Position numbers and translations under genes: made by a program | In this document: positions 24,601-33,981 of the stretch, piece after piece | Layout: each line of letters opens with the position of its first letter | How positions within the stretch are numbered: position 1 is the stretch's first letter | Origin: Ectocarpus siliculosus | Lineage: Eukaryota; Sar; Phaeophyceae; Ectocarpales; Ectocarpaceae | Assembly (NCBI GenBank): GCA_000310025.1 | Contig: FN649734.1 | Location: 827,406 to 891,405 of the forward strand | Direction of reading: 5' to 3' | DNA length: 64,000 bases | Notes under the pieces: model-generated | What the model was told of the DNA's origin: nothing | The model's database searches: none | Seen by the model: only the letters and a program-made list of their open reading frames with translations

Positions 24601-26810
24601 ATTCTCCCTCTCGCCAACCCCCCTCCGATTTTCCGCTCGGGCACAGCCGGCTCTGCGCAAAGGCCGCGAAAACCAAGCCCGGGACTGCATCGTTCACCAC
24701 TTTGGCTCGGCGTATTGGAGACCTGGCAGGCGTTCTGGTGAATTCCTCGCTCAGAGCGGAGGGCCAGAAGGCGTTGATGCAGGTGTGCTCTCCCGGCCTG
24801 TCGTTTGGCGACGATCGTGTTCCTTTGACTTCGCGGGGTCGTTGCGTCGACGGTCGCCTTACGAGGAGGCACCTCTGAGAGGAGTTTTTTTTGTGAGTTT
24901 TTTTGTGGGTCTTAGCCGTATACTCTCCCAAGTGCGGACTGCGTACGGTTCGAACACGCGTGGTGGTGACCCTCTAGCTTGCTGCTGCTACTACAGCTGG
25001 CACTGCCGAATAAGGCGGGCGCGTGCCAACGAATGCTGGCAGCTTCGTCACTGCTTGTGAAATTCCCAGCAATTCAACCTCGCTTTTGGCATTTTGATAA
25101 AGTGAATTTCCAATTTGCACCGATACGTTTGCCAGCTTCCGGAGGGAAGCGGGCTTTCGTCCTTTTCTTCTGCGGGCCAATCGTCGCTGGGAGATGCATC
25201 GTCTCACGAGCTGCTGCCGTTTCTTTTCTTCCCTCAACGTAGGTGGAAGGTGCTTGTGACATGCTCGGCGACTTGGTGGCTGTCTGCCTCCGCGCGACTT
25301 CCCCCACTGCTGCGACGGCGGCGACAACAACGTACTCGGTGCTGGTGACGCGCACTCTGCTGCTGCTGCGGAATCTTGCGCTTGCCCCGAGCACGGGCCA
25401 GGTGTGTTCGCTTCACTCGTCGATTCCAATGATGATATGATGTCTTTGTTTCCAAATTGTGGCGTCACGAAGTCCTAGCGTGCCCATCTTCCTGCATGGA
25501 TGGTGGTGTACGTAGACGCTCTACATTGCTGCTTGAACTGTGGGCCTCTAGCCATTGACACCCCCCCGTCATACCAAAGTTGAAGTGGCAATGACCGTTA
25601 GTCAACAAAAAAGCCTGAGCGTTGCGTTCTTCGTCAGTGTTATTTCATTGTGTACCATGAGTTTCATGGTAAGAACGAACCTCGTCCTTTGTTGTCGTTG
25701 TTGTTAGCATTGTCTTTTGCTTTTGACCGAACAACACCCTTTTTTTGCTCAATGTTCGTGTTATTTTTTTATGACTGTTTCGGGATTACTGCAACTGCTG
25801 TACAGATATCCTTTGCGTTTGCTTTTCGTTCGTGGGGGCGTCTCCAAGTCTCGGTTCTCTGCCACGCACCAGAGAAAAGGTTTGCCCACAGGAATCACTA
25901 TGTTCAGAGACTTGGGCCATCGGCTCATCTCGTGACACAACTATATTCAAGCTGTCCGCCCCGACGCCCATCATTTCCTAGAACAAACCGCAAGCCAAAT
26001 ATCTCGTCGAGCTCATTCGCCCCACCCGTTGCTCTCCACCTGGCGGCAGATCGCCGCACACCGCACGTCTGTCGTAGACCTCATTCTCCGGAGCACTGGC
26101 CGAGAAGGCGAAGGCGAGCTGACTCGGGCCGCGGTGTCTTGCCTCCGAGCTGTGCTAAGAGGGAGTTCCAACGACGGAGGCGGGAAAACGGCCGTCGGCG
26201 TGGGGGATAGGGGATCGGAGCTGGCGGCGGCAGTGGACCGGTGCCTTGGGGTCCCCGAAATCGCTGCACTGAGGTGCGTCGCTTGGCGCAGGGCAGGCCT
26301 TGTTGATTGCCTTGGCAGAAATACAACGAAGTATGGCCCAAAGCAACAGCTAGCGGATTTTCGTCACGGAACATCGGCTCGCCAGATGGCTGTCGACGTT
26401 TGACACGGGTGGATGAAGGTTGTAGAGGTATCTTGGCAAAGGAGGTGTCGTTCTTGCGTGACTGGCTCTAGAACCGAGCGCTGCGATTGGTGGTCGCCGT
26501 GATTGAATGGTTGCACTTCTCAGGAGTACCCAGGACCATTGGCTTGCCTACACGCCCTTCGCAAAAATCTGCGCGAGGTGCATACTTCCCGACGTCCTGA
26601 CACAAACCAATGAGAAGAAACCACCCCGGCGTGTCAACCCTTACTGCCCCCCGCCACGCCCCACCCCGCTTTGTCTGCCGCCTTCCCGGCCCATCTCCCA
26701 CAATTCCAAGCCACTCGAACGGTCTCATGAGACGAGTAGGGACTGTCGGCGGTCACGCGGAACGGCAGCTGCGGAGGGAGCTGCTCGCCGCGAAGGAGCT
26801 GCTGCTGTAG
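1418..26810 (+). CDS. RTTN: Rotatin (RTTN) homologue, 33 placed exons, first exon missing
   Basis: Rotatin is a large helical-repeat protein needed for centriole/basal-body assembly and ciliogenesis. Hand-placed exons, all GT-AG and phase-consistent: 1418-1470, 1798-1993, 2472-2594, 2880-3118, 3836-3961, 4242-4421, 5486-6329, 7045-7222, 7668-7763, 8487-8677, 9266-9430, 9785-9908, 10280-10353, 11402-12394, 12818-13114, 13387-14480, 14845-15025, 15313-15429, 16110-16330, 16866-17094, 17496-18136, 18642-19061, 19398-20109, 20349-20516, 20959-21055, 21669-22123, 22409-22519, 23014-23269, 24143-24266, 24647-24782, 25243-25401, 26050-26273, 26711-26810. They total 9,324 nt (3,107 codons plus stop). 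Blocks along the whole length resemble animal rotatin in the same order, by remembered family sequence rather than an alignment. The protein is longer than animal rotatin (about 2,200 aa) because of Ala/Gly/Ser-rich insertions. Introns over 300 bp hold repeats listed separately, or nothing I recognise. Confidence 0.88.
2290..2465 (+). repeat. 36-bp minisatellite at an RTTN splice acceptor
   Basis: About four to five copies of a pyrimidine-rich unit of 36 bp (core TTATTCCGTGTCACACCCCA) occupy the end of the intron. The last degenerate copy runs into the acceptor AG at 2470-2471. The array is open in several frames because 36 is a multiple of three, but it is intronic in the phase-consistent model. 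Confidence 0.85.
3836..4421 (+). CDS. RTTN: RTTN exons: conserved W-FP / LQRP block
   Basis: Exons 3836-3961 and 4242-4421 join in phase 2 to give GWRFPHVRLVRSEESALFDF and, after a short linker, IVEDYPPEVLLQRPGSFGRL. This is the most diagnostic block of the gene. In animal rotatin the same position holds a Trp-Pro-x-x-x-Leu stretch followed by a helix ending in 'DFPAEIFLQRP' and a run of Leu/Ser. The intron between them is 280 bp. The intron after 4421 contains a copy of the dispersed repeat also found near 58.1 kb. Confidence 0.9.
4440..4660 (-). repeat. Dispersed repeat copy inside an RTTN intron
   Basis: The stretch from the G-run near 4445 through ATGCCGTAGTCGTTAGACCA and onward to the 'CTGCTAAGGGTGTTCGGCAT' motif (4619-4638) is the reverse complement of 57950-58170, with scattered mismatches. 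Both ends and the internal order match, so they are two copies of one element. Shorter matches occur at about 12770-12805 and 6640-6675. No transposase ORF is seen; it resembles a non-autonomous element remnant. Confidence 0.7.
5486..6329 (+). CDS. RTTN: RTTN exon with helical start and long low-complexity insert
   Basis: The acceptor at 5484-5485 and donor at 6330 bound a single 844-nt exon. It opens with VIEEALSTASRLLERLVRSA and then LHQDPSFLPPS, matching the rotatin helix that ends in 'HRDPGFF'. About 200 residues follow of Gly/Ala/Ser-, Arg- and Gln-rich sequence, including an interrupted CAG tract near 5857-5890. A hydrophobic helix around 6130-6215 (FALFLSACPLLGYPAANKAR) resumes family-like sequence. 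The reverse strand is also open here for 215 codons, a by-product of the GC-rich composition. Confidence 0.8.
7045..10353 (+). CDS. RTTN: RTTN small exons, helical repeats
   Basis: Six short exons (7045-7222, 7668-7763, 8487-8677, 9266-9430, 9785-9908, 10280-10353) with matching phases. Recognisable helices include EPLVSIAVQLLLLLSPDDLV (7668 exon), LPPRLVLQLRDMVLDAGEAE (8487 exon), IKAALPLLRSVDDPRLVSIA (9785 exon) and AVVVKLVHGEFGER (10280 exon). These resemble consecutive rotatin helices in the correct order. A piece of the animal protein between the 7668 and 8487 exons has no counterpart that I could find, so one exon may be missing in the 7764-8486 intron, which is itself rearranged. The 7045 acceptor is the least certain; it follows a long C tract. 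Confidence 0.7.
7908..8128. repeat. Inverted repeat (about 68-bp arms) in an RTTN intron
   Basis: The left arm 7908-7975 and right arm 8061-8128 are near-perfect reverse complements around an 85-bp loop, for example CTCCACAACCAGGAGG versus CCTCCTGGTTGTGGAG. A direct duplication of the exon-end/donor sequence GGTAAGAGCC is also present at 7763 and 8136, and a weaker one near 7880-7910. This shows local rearrangement involving the 7668-7763 exon boundary. Confidence 0.8.
11067..11092 (+). repeat. (CGATA)n pentanucleotide microsatellite
   Basis: About five tandem copies of CGATA in the 1,048-bp RTTN intron 10354-11401. The rest of that intron contains overlapping open frames on both strands (minus 10554-11315, plus 10563-10898) with no recognisable domain. 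Confidence 0.85.
11402..13114 (+). CDS. RTTN: RTTN large exon plus following exon
   Basis: Exon 11402-12394 (993 nt) contains ASFAEAMARHGLADPRKRPL followed by an Ala-rich helix, aligning by eye with the rotatin helix ending 'EISVFGIQEPE'. It then carries a long Ala/Ser/Pro-rich region. It ends in phase 0 and joins exon 12818-13114, whose end reads LRRAAAEQLRGVLVSPGVAA, strongly like the family's 'KSAAEQLAVIM' helix. The true 5' end of the large exon could lie slightly downstream of 11402, because the first 30 codons (Pro- and Arg-rich) are not conserved. The opposite strand is open for 328 codons but is not spliced and lacks any family signature. Confidence 0.82.
13387..16330 (+). CDS. RTTN: RTTN exons including the largest exon (1,094 nt)
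   Basis: Exons 13387-14480, 14845-15025, 15313-15429 and 16110-16330. The largest exon carries LPSVLRRLYHPRPSVRRLAG, equivalent to a conserved rotatin helix pair, and later SVPMMVLEAFPRLAEL. The 14845 exon has FERFLRAPPNGTKDRAAMRD. The 15313 exon is the least certain of the group, kept because its phases fit and it replaces the expected helix. The 16110 exon begins KSKRGLRESVLELLVAVVSS, matching the family's 'SSLELLNWILELL'. Its acceptor follows a poly-C tract beside a 100-N gap, so the gap is intronic. Confidence 0.78.
15800..15960 (+). repeat. Partial direct duplication left of the first gap
   Basis: CCTCTCGAGGACGC occurs twice (about 15810 and 15880), each copy followed by related sequence (ATGGTCGACAGTCT and GTAGTCAATGGTCT) and then a C-rich run. 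The motif TCAATGGTCTA is shared with the dispersed repeat at 4.4, 12.8 and 58.1 kb, so this is probably another degraded copy of the same family. Confidence 0.55.
15969..16068. other. 100-N assembly gap in a poly-C tract
   Basis: Exactly 100 N, the usual placeholder for a gap of unknown size. The left flank is a C run with a short GATGAGCC tail; the right flank is a run of about 29 C. The gap is intronic (between RTTN exons 15313-15429 and 16110-16330) and probably reflects failure to read through a C/G homopolymer. Confidence 0.95.
16866..20109 (+). CDS. RTTN: RTTN central-to-C-terminal exons
   Basis: Exons 16866-17094, 17496-18136, 18642-19061 and 19398-20109, joined 0/0, 2/1 and 2/1. The 17496 exon carries TGLEWALRLACHRDATVRAV, a close counterpart of the rotatin segment 'VGLAWLIPLWVDRDPEVR'. 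It ends with SPVVATEALRFLCR, matching 'SMVRREAAFILQNL'. The 18642 exon ends in KLGRLLEVLWALGLLEACVH. The 19398 exon has several Ala/Val-rich helices such as VVVRQALLQRTPLLAGLVRC. Long Gly/Ser/Thr/Ala linkers separate the helices. This is the best-conserved stretch after the LQRP block. Confidence 0.85.
20349..26810 (+). CDS. RTTN: RTTN C-terminal exons to the stop codon
   Basis: Ten exons from 20349 to 26810. Landmarks: AKLLLAAMLATRAWRCSLDL (20349), VALEALLGEIATVGHGRETL (21669), MVAALMASAIGGPEGRAEAL (22409), LLQALLGLASCVARSCPEGK (23014), CALSHECRTVLSQSGFFVDA (24143), ARRIGDLAGVLVNSSLRAEG (24647), VLVTRTLLLLRNLALAPSTG (25243). The block '[20 protein letters not shown]' of animal rotatin is clearly mirrored at 24143-24266. 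The last exon (26711-26810) was chosen because it follows a long pyrimidine tract, has the right phase, and ends in an amphipathic helix (AERQLRRELLAAKELLL) before TAG. The 21669-22123 exon includes a Ser/Pro/Thr-rich tail that could partly be intron, but the only phase-compatible donor I found is at 22124. Confidence 0.83.
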
Positions 26811-28259
26811 AAAATCACGCGTCGGGCTATGCATATGTTTGTTTTTGTGTACTGGAGTGTCTTGCCATGTTCTCCCCAACGAACCAACGGCATGGTCCGA
26901 GAAGTCAAGGCGTCACGGGTCACAGACAGCCCTCCAGTATGTACAATGTTTTTTGTTGCTTTCTTGAGGTTCGGCTTGGTCCGTGTCGCACTTGCCGCAG
27001 GATCATGTGTAGAAATTCTCGAGTTTTTTTCTCCTTTGGCAGCGATGTCACCCGCGTCCCTGAGGACAACGGGACAAGTTCGGGCAAATCATACAAGGTA
27101 CAGTACAGTACAGTACAGCAGTACAGTAGTCATTCTCTGATTGTTGTGGATTTGTTTTAATCCAAGACCTCGGGGAAGAGTAGCTGCGGGAGTGAAATCT
27201 TCGGAAGTTTCGTCAAGACGTTGTAGCTTATGGGGTTGAACGTATCACTTGGACGTCATTTCCTCGTTCTCTGCATCTTTGGGTGCACCAGGGCATTGTT
27301 CTCAGCCGTCGAGGGTGTCAGTGGCTGGAGTGCCGGTCAAGCGCGTGCTTTGTCGTGTGTTGTTGGTCAGGGCAGCCAGGTTGGCGCGCCGAAGTAGCTC
27401 AGAGAATGCAGCTGCGGCGAAGAATAGAAAAAAAAAAACACAAACACGTAAAGCATTGCTAATCTGTCTCAGACTCTTTTCTATGATAGATGGTTTATTG
27501 TGTCATAATTTACTAAGAAAAAAAAAAAACACAAACACAAACACAAACACAAGCACGGAAAGGTTACCGATGTGGGCAGAAGCAAAATAATGCTTGCGTT
27601 TGGCACCCCTGGGAAACTTCACCCGCGAACTTGTTTTCGTTTCACGTCGATTTCGGTACTGTTCGTTGGGATCGGTGCTCGAAAGCAGATGGTGGGGGAC
27701 GGTGTGCGTATCGCCGGCCGGACGTCTCTCGAAGGCACAAGCCCTTCTTCGCCTGGCGACCATTCACGCCGAGAGAACATACATCACTCCGTGGGACGGT
27801 GGGGGGGGTGGCAGCGTCAAGTGGCACTTGGGAGATGACAGTCATGGTGTATCATACGCTCCAGCTCCCTTCACCGGTACTACAGAGTCCGTCTCAGTGA
27901 ATACAGTCCGTATTATTTGTGAATGAAGCCTTCAGTATGTAGATAACGTGAACAACTGCTGACGGTCGTTCGTTGATGGGGCCTTTCGTTGTGCCATGAA
28001 ATCAAATAAAGTGGTACGCGTTACACGCACGTGACGCATACATGTTGGTTCACGTGAAGTTATCGGTCCTTGTAACACAGGGGGGAGGGGGAGCGTAAAC
28101 GATACACACATAGACTACACACAGGAGTATGTAGCAGCACTCCAGAGGGGGTAGTATACTGCTCCACCACTATGCACATAATAAAACCAACTTACAGCAG
28201 AAGAAGAGGTGAGACAAAACATTGGAATGTGTGGGACGATTCCGGTCCGATCAATGATG

Positions 28260-28765
28260 GTGGCAGGAGCAGAGAGTATGAATCCGTGAATGCGCACAAT
28301 ATTTGTTTACTAAGTGCAACAGCTCATAGCTAGCACCAAGCACCGGTTCTTCGTACACGTGGAAGGCGTACAGTTCGGAGGGACCCCAGTTCAAAAAAAA
28401 TCTGCGTACAACTCTTGCACACACGCCGTTTGAAGCTGAAATCGTTGGCCGCCTTTGGTGCACTTTGGCGGCGTCACGACCGTGAGACGGAATAGGAGCT
28501 CAAGGCCATCTGCGTACAACGCCTCACCCGGCCACTGGTGATCAAGAACTTCGTCTGTTGGGAGGTACGGAACAACGGTCGCATCGATCAATCTGTAGAG
28601 TAGCTGGGTGGTGTGTGTCCTGCGCAGTGCTTTACTGCGAACTCGCTCTCTTGCATTATTGCCTACTGCAGTGCTGTACAAGGGAAGGTCAACATGAGAA
28701 AGTGGAGGCCTGCTGCATGCTGTGAGCGTGCGTGCCACCAAGCGGGACACACGAACCCTTAACAA
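28260..28765 (-). pseudogene. Unidentified frame-disrupted ORF
   Basis: On the minus strand a frame of 124 codons (28765 down to 28391) ends in CVQELYADFF at a run of eight T. The +1 frame continues past it as LNWGPSELYAFHVYEEPVLG and HLVNKYCAHSR. The sense of the two parts reads as one protein broken by a one-base slip in the homopolymer. It may be a decayed gene, a transposon fragment, or one exon with a sequencing error. I recognise no family. Confidence 0.25.
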
Positions 28766-29959
28766 TCGGTGACCTCTCGTGTGTTACTATCTCTGACCGA
28801 TTGTGTGCGGCACCAGCAGGGAGGACTTCAGCTTCAAATTTCAAATCCACTGAACGGCTGCTGTGCATGTTCTAACTGGTTCTACGGGTAACTTGATCGA
28901 AGAGTTCAGAGTTTGGACTCACCTATAAACGAGACGCGCCTCCACATCACAGTCGGTGCAGCATGGCTGGGGGAATTCGATGATGGCGATTCCTTTTCAT
29001 CTATATCTTGGTCACGCACGATGGTGTGCAAACCGCTGTGCACATGCACAGCGATAAGAACAAGAGTTATTGAACCTGCCTCCATGATACCCCGGCGGAT
29101 GGGTACCGAAGACGTGCAGAGTCGACTGGTGTCTGAATCTATGGAATGGATGCAAACACACAACATAAAAAAGCCCAAACACGTCATGTTACTACATGGC
29201 TTTTCTGCTGTGAAAGAGTCTACGCTACAGCTGTAGTGCAGCAATATCACAGCATCCGGTAGGTTGCGTAAGATACCACACCCCCTGGACAGCTCGAAAC
29301 TCTGTACCACATAAATACAGCTGACTCCACGACGAAAAGAAAGATGCCACAATCAAATGGTACGTGTTCCGAAAGCTCCCGACGCGACGGTTCCCAACGC
29401 CGCCGTGTATTCAGCACCGTTGCCTTTTGTGCTGCAGAGTTCTCCAGCTTTGACAATCGGTCCAGCGGGGGGGTAGTAACCTCGTGCAATCGCCGGCAGA
29501 GTCGCCATCAGCCGTCGCCGGCCCGCCGGCCGATCGATCCCGGCACCATGGGCCACCTTCCATACCCCTATTTGTTGGCGGCTGCCCAAGCTGAAGACGG
29601 ACAGCGAACGCCTGCTGCGTCGCCATGGATGGTGACACGCCGTTGGCACACCTGAGCTCCTCGCCCCCCGCAAGCAGCACTTAGTCACGCCCTCGTTGGA
29701 CGAAGGGTTTCGTCTCTCAATCCGGCGAGAACCCGTGCGTAGTACACGGTGACAATTGATCGGCGGGCCGGTGAAGGGTAGCGTAGCAGCACTTCGTATG
29801 CCGCATGGAATTGGATACTAGCTATGCCAAATAGCGTTTTTGCACTCGCAAGAAAATGCGGACGCTTTTGTGGCGGTGGTACAATAGATTCGTACCGGCC
29901 CCCCTCCCCCCAAGTACGCAGGCTGGCCATGCCCCGATTTTATCACGGGGTTAACGATG

Positions 29960-30240
29960 ATGGACAGAGCGGGTGTCCATCGCGGTACCCCCGAGGACAC
30001 CCGTCTGTCCATCAGGGTTACCATTCGTAGGAAATAGCGCCATCAGGTCATGACCCGATGTCTTCACGTTTACTTACTCCAATACCGCCATCGGGTCATG
30101 TCATGATCACGACCATGACCCGATATCGTCCCACGGTAAGGAAACCGTACTGGACAGAGCGGGTGTCCATCGTGGTACCCCCGAGAACACCTGTCTCTGC
30201 CCATTAGGGTCACCACTGGTATGAAATTACGCCGTCGATC
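29960..30240 (+). repeat. Direct repeat pair with palindromic spacer
   Basis: GGACAGAGCGGGTGTCCATC and the following 55 bp, at about 29962-30037, recur at about 30152-30228 with few changes. Between and after them lie several copies of CATCGGGTCATG / CATGACCCGATG arranged as inverted repeats, for example around 30075-30125. Each repeat itself starts and ends with GGACAG/CTGTCC-like complementary ends, so each copy could fold. It looks like a small non-autonomous element, without coding capacity. Confidence 0.7.
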
Positions 30241-30289
30241 GGTTCATGACGTCATCACCCCACCGAAGAGTGACACCCCTTCAGCTTGA

Positions 30290-30331
30290 TGCCATACGTG
30301 TCGTGCCATACGTGTCGTGCCATACGTGTCG
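30290..30331 (+). repeat. Three tandem copies of a 14-bp unit
   Basis: TGCCATACGTGTCG is repeated exactly three times without spacer. It contains the palindrome ACGT. No function is assigned. Confidence 0.9.
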
Positions 30332-31299
30332 CCAAAACGCATTGGGTACGTCACCTACTAGGAGCATGCGGCCTGTCTAATTCCTAGTGGTCCCATGCCG
30401 GGGGCGGTGTATGGTAACCCCGTAGTGTCATGATACCATCCCCTGGGGTGGATTGACTTCCCCACATGGTGTGATCATACCAGGCCCGGGACCGGTGTAC
30501 AACCCCCCCCCCCCCTACTTCCCCCTCGTTTGTTGGCCATGTTTCGGGGGGAGGGGTTAGAAAATCGAGGTAGCAATGTAGAGAAATGGGCCGGCGGTGG
30601 CACCTGTTGCGCAGATGATGTGCCGGTGGGATTGTGTGTGTGAGTGTCTCAAAGACGTCCGCGATCAATGTGTGTGCACACAGGCCTTCGGGAAGGAAAA
30701 TCGAACACTTTACCGCTCTCGCTCTCAACTAATCAACTCTTCCCCACCTAACCAAATTTCCAACCGTGAACCCCGACCTCTTTAAGACCCCCAGACCCTA
30801 CTCTCAACCTCTTACAATTTTCATGATCTTACTTGACTACTGTATAGATACACCAGAAATGAGCCCAGCCCTGCCCACTGAACCAAACGAACCTAAGTCA
30901 ATTCCTTCATGCCACACTCCCGGTCAGTTGGACCGGTACGGATATTAGAAGGAACTGAGAGAAGTTACCATATCGTGCTTCTTATGACAACCCCCAAGTG
31001 TTCGTTCTCTTACTTTCAATAGTGTTGACTTATTGCACAACGACAACAAGCAAGGCGCTTTCTGGCTCGCTGAAGAGGATGTCTGCTCCACTGGACAAGG
31101 CGCTTTTTTCACCAAGTCCTTTGTGTGACGGTTCTGTGTCTATCCTAACCGTGAGATAGCAGCTCGAACGTAGGAGTGCAGCGCCGACGGCCAGCCATCG
31201 ATACTAGGGACTCGCGACGTCGGCTGGAAGGAAGGCGTGACGTGACTTACACCTGGCCCAGCAAGTTTTTTCGGGGAAGACAGCGGTTTGGTGATCGCC

Positions 31300-33477
31300 A
31301 TGTCGGGTCATGCCGGCGGGCCGGCACCGAAGAAGATGAAGCAAGTTCTTCTGGGCCAATGGCTGCAGCAGTCCGGTGAGCCGTCGGAACCCTTGAACAA
31401 GTGCTCAAGTCGGCGTGTGTCTGCGTGTTTGTCCCTGGCTTCGATGACCAGATGCTTGGAATCCAAAGGATGTACGTTCGATTTGTTAGTCGAATACTGT
31501 GGGCACAGTTCACGTGTAATTTTGATGCACGTGGTCTACCCACAAGCAAGGTGCAAGGTGCAACAGGTCACGATGGTAGCGCGCTCTCCCACAGCGCGGC
31601 TTTCCTGTGCTACTGGTCTCCCGGTCGGCAACATCATAACCACCGCAAACTGCAATTAGCACGGTGATGATTTTCGTTGGTTGACACGCTCGGTTGGGTC
31701 ACGCGCCGCCAGCCTCCAATCAGAGCATGCCGACACACCTTTTTCGGCACGTTCGGGAAGGTCATTTGATGACGGCCACGGGCAGGGTCGCTGTTTTGTC
31801 TTGCTTGGCTTCTGAAGCGAGAATTGTTGCCACCCTGGCCTGAATATAGCGGGAAGACGGCAAATTGCGGGGGTAGGTTCTCTACCGATCACGGCCACCT
31901 CCACGTTGTGCCTGCCTCAGCTTCTCTCTTGGTGCACACCGACGCACGACCGGCCAAGCAAGAAGATTCTTGTTAAGAAAGAATTTGCTGTACGCGCTTA
32001 TCAAGCCAAGGTTCCGACCGAAAAACAAAAGCTCGATTACTGCTGTACGACGGAGAGGATGTATGGATACAACGGCACGCTTTCGGAATACTCTCAATGA
32101 AGCGGTTCCAATGCCGCCAATTTTCGGCACCGCCGCTCTTTCTGTGGTGGAGCCATTTAGCTTCGAAAACCGTTCCAGGGTGTGCGACAACCTACGTCAC
32201 CACCAAATAGTCGATTTCGGGTAGCAAGTACACGCTGGTGTTTGTGCATCGCGGCTTGTGCGGTGAAAAAAAAAACGGTGCTGCATTGCGATGACCGTGA
32301 CTCATCGTGTTCAGTATACACCCGCCCACCGGCTACGAGAGAGATTGCCCCGTCGCACAACCGACCGTAAGGGCCGAAAGGCGCTCCTTCGCGGCAATCG
32401 TTCTTGCGATGGCGAAGTTACGCTGTCATGTTACCTCGGGCTATGAATCGGGCCAAGAAGCGCACACGGCGGAAGAGACCGCTAGTCCGAGATTACTTTC
32501 CGCCGCCAGCTTTTGATACAAACCGTATGTTGGCGGTCGCTTGAGCCACTGCTGTGTGGGCGTGACTTCTCCCTACAGTACCACCTTCCCCGTGTCTTGA
32601 GAGTATCGCTCACGCTTGACTGTTCCGCACCACCACGGCCCTCATCATCCAAGATATGCCATGGTTGTCCGTCTCCGAAACGGCTTTATTCCGGGCTGAA
32701 CTAGACCCTTTTGTTCCTTAAAACAGATGGGTCGAAGCCGGCGGCCGTCAACGGCAGCGCGGCTCCCTCGCCGGCCAGGAGTCCGTATGGGAGCGCAGGC
32801 TATGGGAGCGGAGGCGGAGGCGGCGGCGGCGGCGGCGGCGGCGGGGGGGGGGATGCGTGGGCCAAGTATCAGGCTCCTCGTGGGGGCCACCGCTCGGGGT
32901 AAGGGCTGCTGCGATTCAGAAAGGTTTCTCGTGGTGTTTCCGCTGCTGGTGTGTTCGCGATTTCGCTCTGACCACCGACGCTTGACATCTGGTAAGCCCG
33001 TATGTGTGCGGTTTCTTGTATATCGTTTGAAGAGAGAGTGTGGTTTGAAACGGGAGGATCCGCGACAGAGAGACTTCAAAGCGCCGAGTTTTGTTTGAGT
33101 GGTCAGATGATCACGCGGAGCGCGAGGACTGCGCGTGCGCAACACGAGTAGGTACTTGAGCGGCGACACCCCCTCGGGCGTATCCCGGCCCTCTTGCTGT
33201 GTTCGGAACCATCAGCGCCACACGTTCGTGGTCAAGCGCAGAGACACGGTACCTAAGCCGCAACGAGAGCCCAGCAACCCGACGTTATTTTTCCATTTTT
33301 CCGAAGCGCTGCCGTGAACACGGTACGGGCACGTAGCAGCCGCGCTTGCTTTTTCTCTCTCTCAATACTCTCAATACTCTCAATACTCTCAATACTCTCT
33401 CCCTCTCAATACTCTCTCTCTCTCTCTCTCAATACTCTCTCTCTCAATACTCTCTCTCTCAATACTCTCTCTCTGTC

Positions 33478-33512
<35 letters not shown>

Positions 33513-33536
33513 AATACTCTCTCTCTCTCTGTCAAT

Positions 33537-33617
<81 letters not shown>

Positions 33618-33981
33618 GTTTTTCTCTCTCCCTCCCTCTCTGTCAATACTCTCTCTCTCTCTGCCTCTGGTTTTCTCTCTCCCTCCCTCCCTCTCTCCCT
33701 CTCTGGAAACCGCAGTTCCTCCACACAGGACCAGAGGTCAGCACACAGCAACTACAGCATCACCAGCGGCTCGTCCTACAGCAAAGGCGTCGAACGTGCA
33801 GCAGCCAATCACAGACATTCCTCAGCAAGACGAGGGCAGGCTTTTGACTCCGGCGGGGGGGGATCCGCCATTGACCTTGCCGCCGACGACAATGGCGACG
33901 TTGGGAAGGGTGTAGAGGCGGGAACGGCAGGAGGGGAAGCGGAGGCAATACCCTACCCGGCCGGGCTGGGGGACATACTGG
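31300..33981 (+). CDS. PIF1: PIF1 N-terminal exons (non-catalytic)
   Basis: The start is ATG at 31300: MSGHAGGPAPKKMKQVLLGQ, continuing WLQQSG to a GT donor at 31376. It is chosen because the exon, its phase-1 end and the next two exons join cleanly into the catalytic part. Exon 32727-32898 is Gly-rich with a pure run of 14 Gly. Exon 33737-33981 is Ser/Gly/Ala-rich and ends PYPAGLGDILG. The first exon contains QVLLGQWL flanked by basic residues, reminiscent of a PCNA-interacting (PIP) motif but with Leu in the second aromatic position. No mitochondrial presequence is obvious. The intron 32899-33736 is dominated by a CT microsatellite. Confidence 0.75.

Larger units (their letters stand above)
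26811..31299. other. Intergenic region RTTN-PIF1, no recognised gene
   Basis: After the RTTN stop come presumed 3' untranslated sequence and 4.5 kb without a gene I can support. Contents seen: a short (TACAG)n tract near 27100-27128; two poly-A stretches followed by CACAAACA repeats (27428-27450, 27518-27556); a degenerate minus-strand frame at 28260-28765; a 75-bp direct repeat pair near 29.96 and 30.15 kb; a 14-bp triplet repeat at 30290; and a C run at 30510-30522. The PIF1 promoter must lie in the last part, but I see no clear core element. Confidence 0.6.

Noticed and set aside
30290-30331. Three 14-bp direct repeats as a CRISPR-like array
   Set aside because: No spacers, a eukaryotic context and only three contiguous units.
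33314-33915. Long Ser/Leu-rich ORFs across the CT array
   Set aside because: Pure repeat translation; the region is intronic in the PIF1 model.
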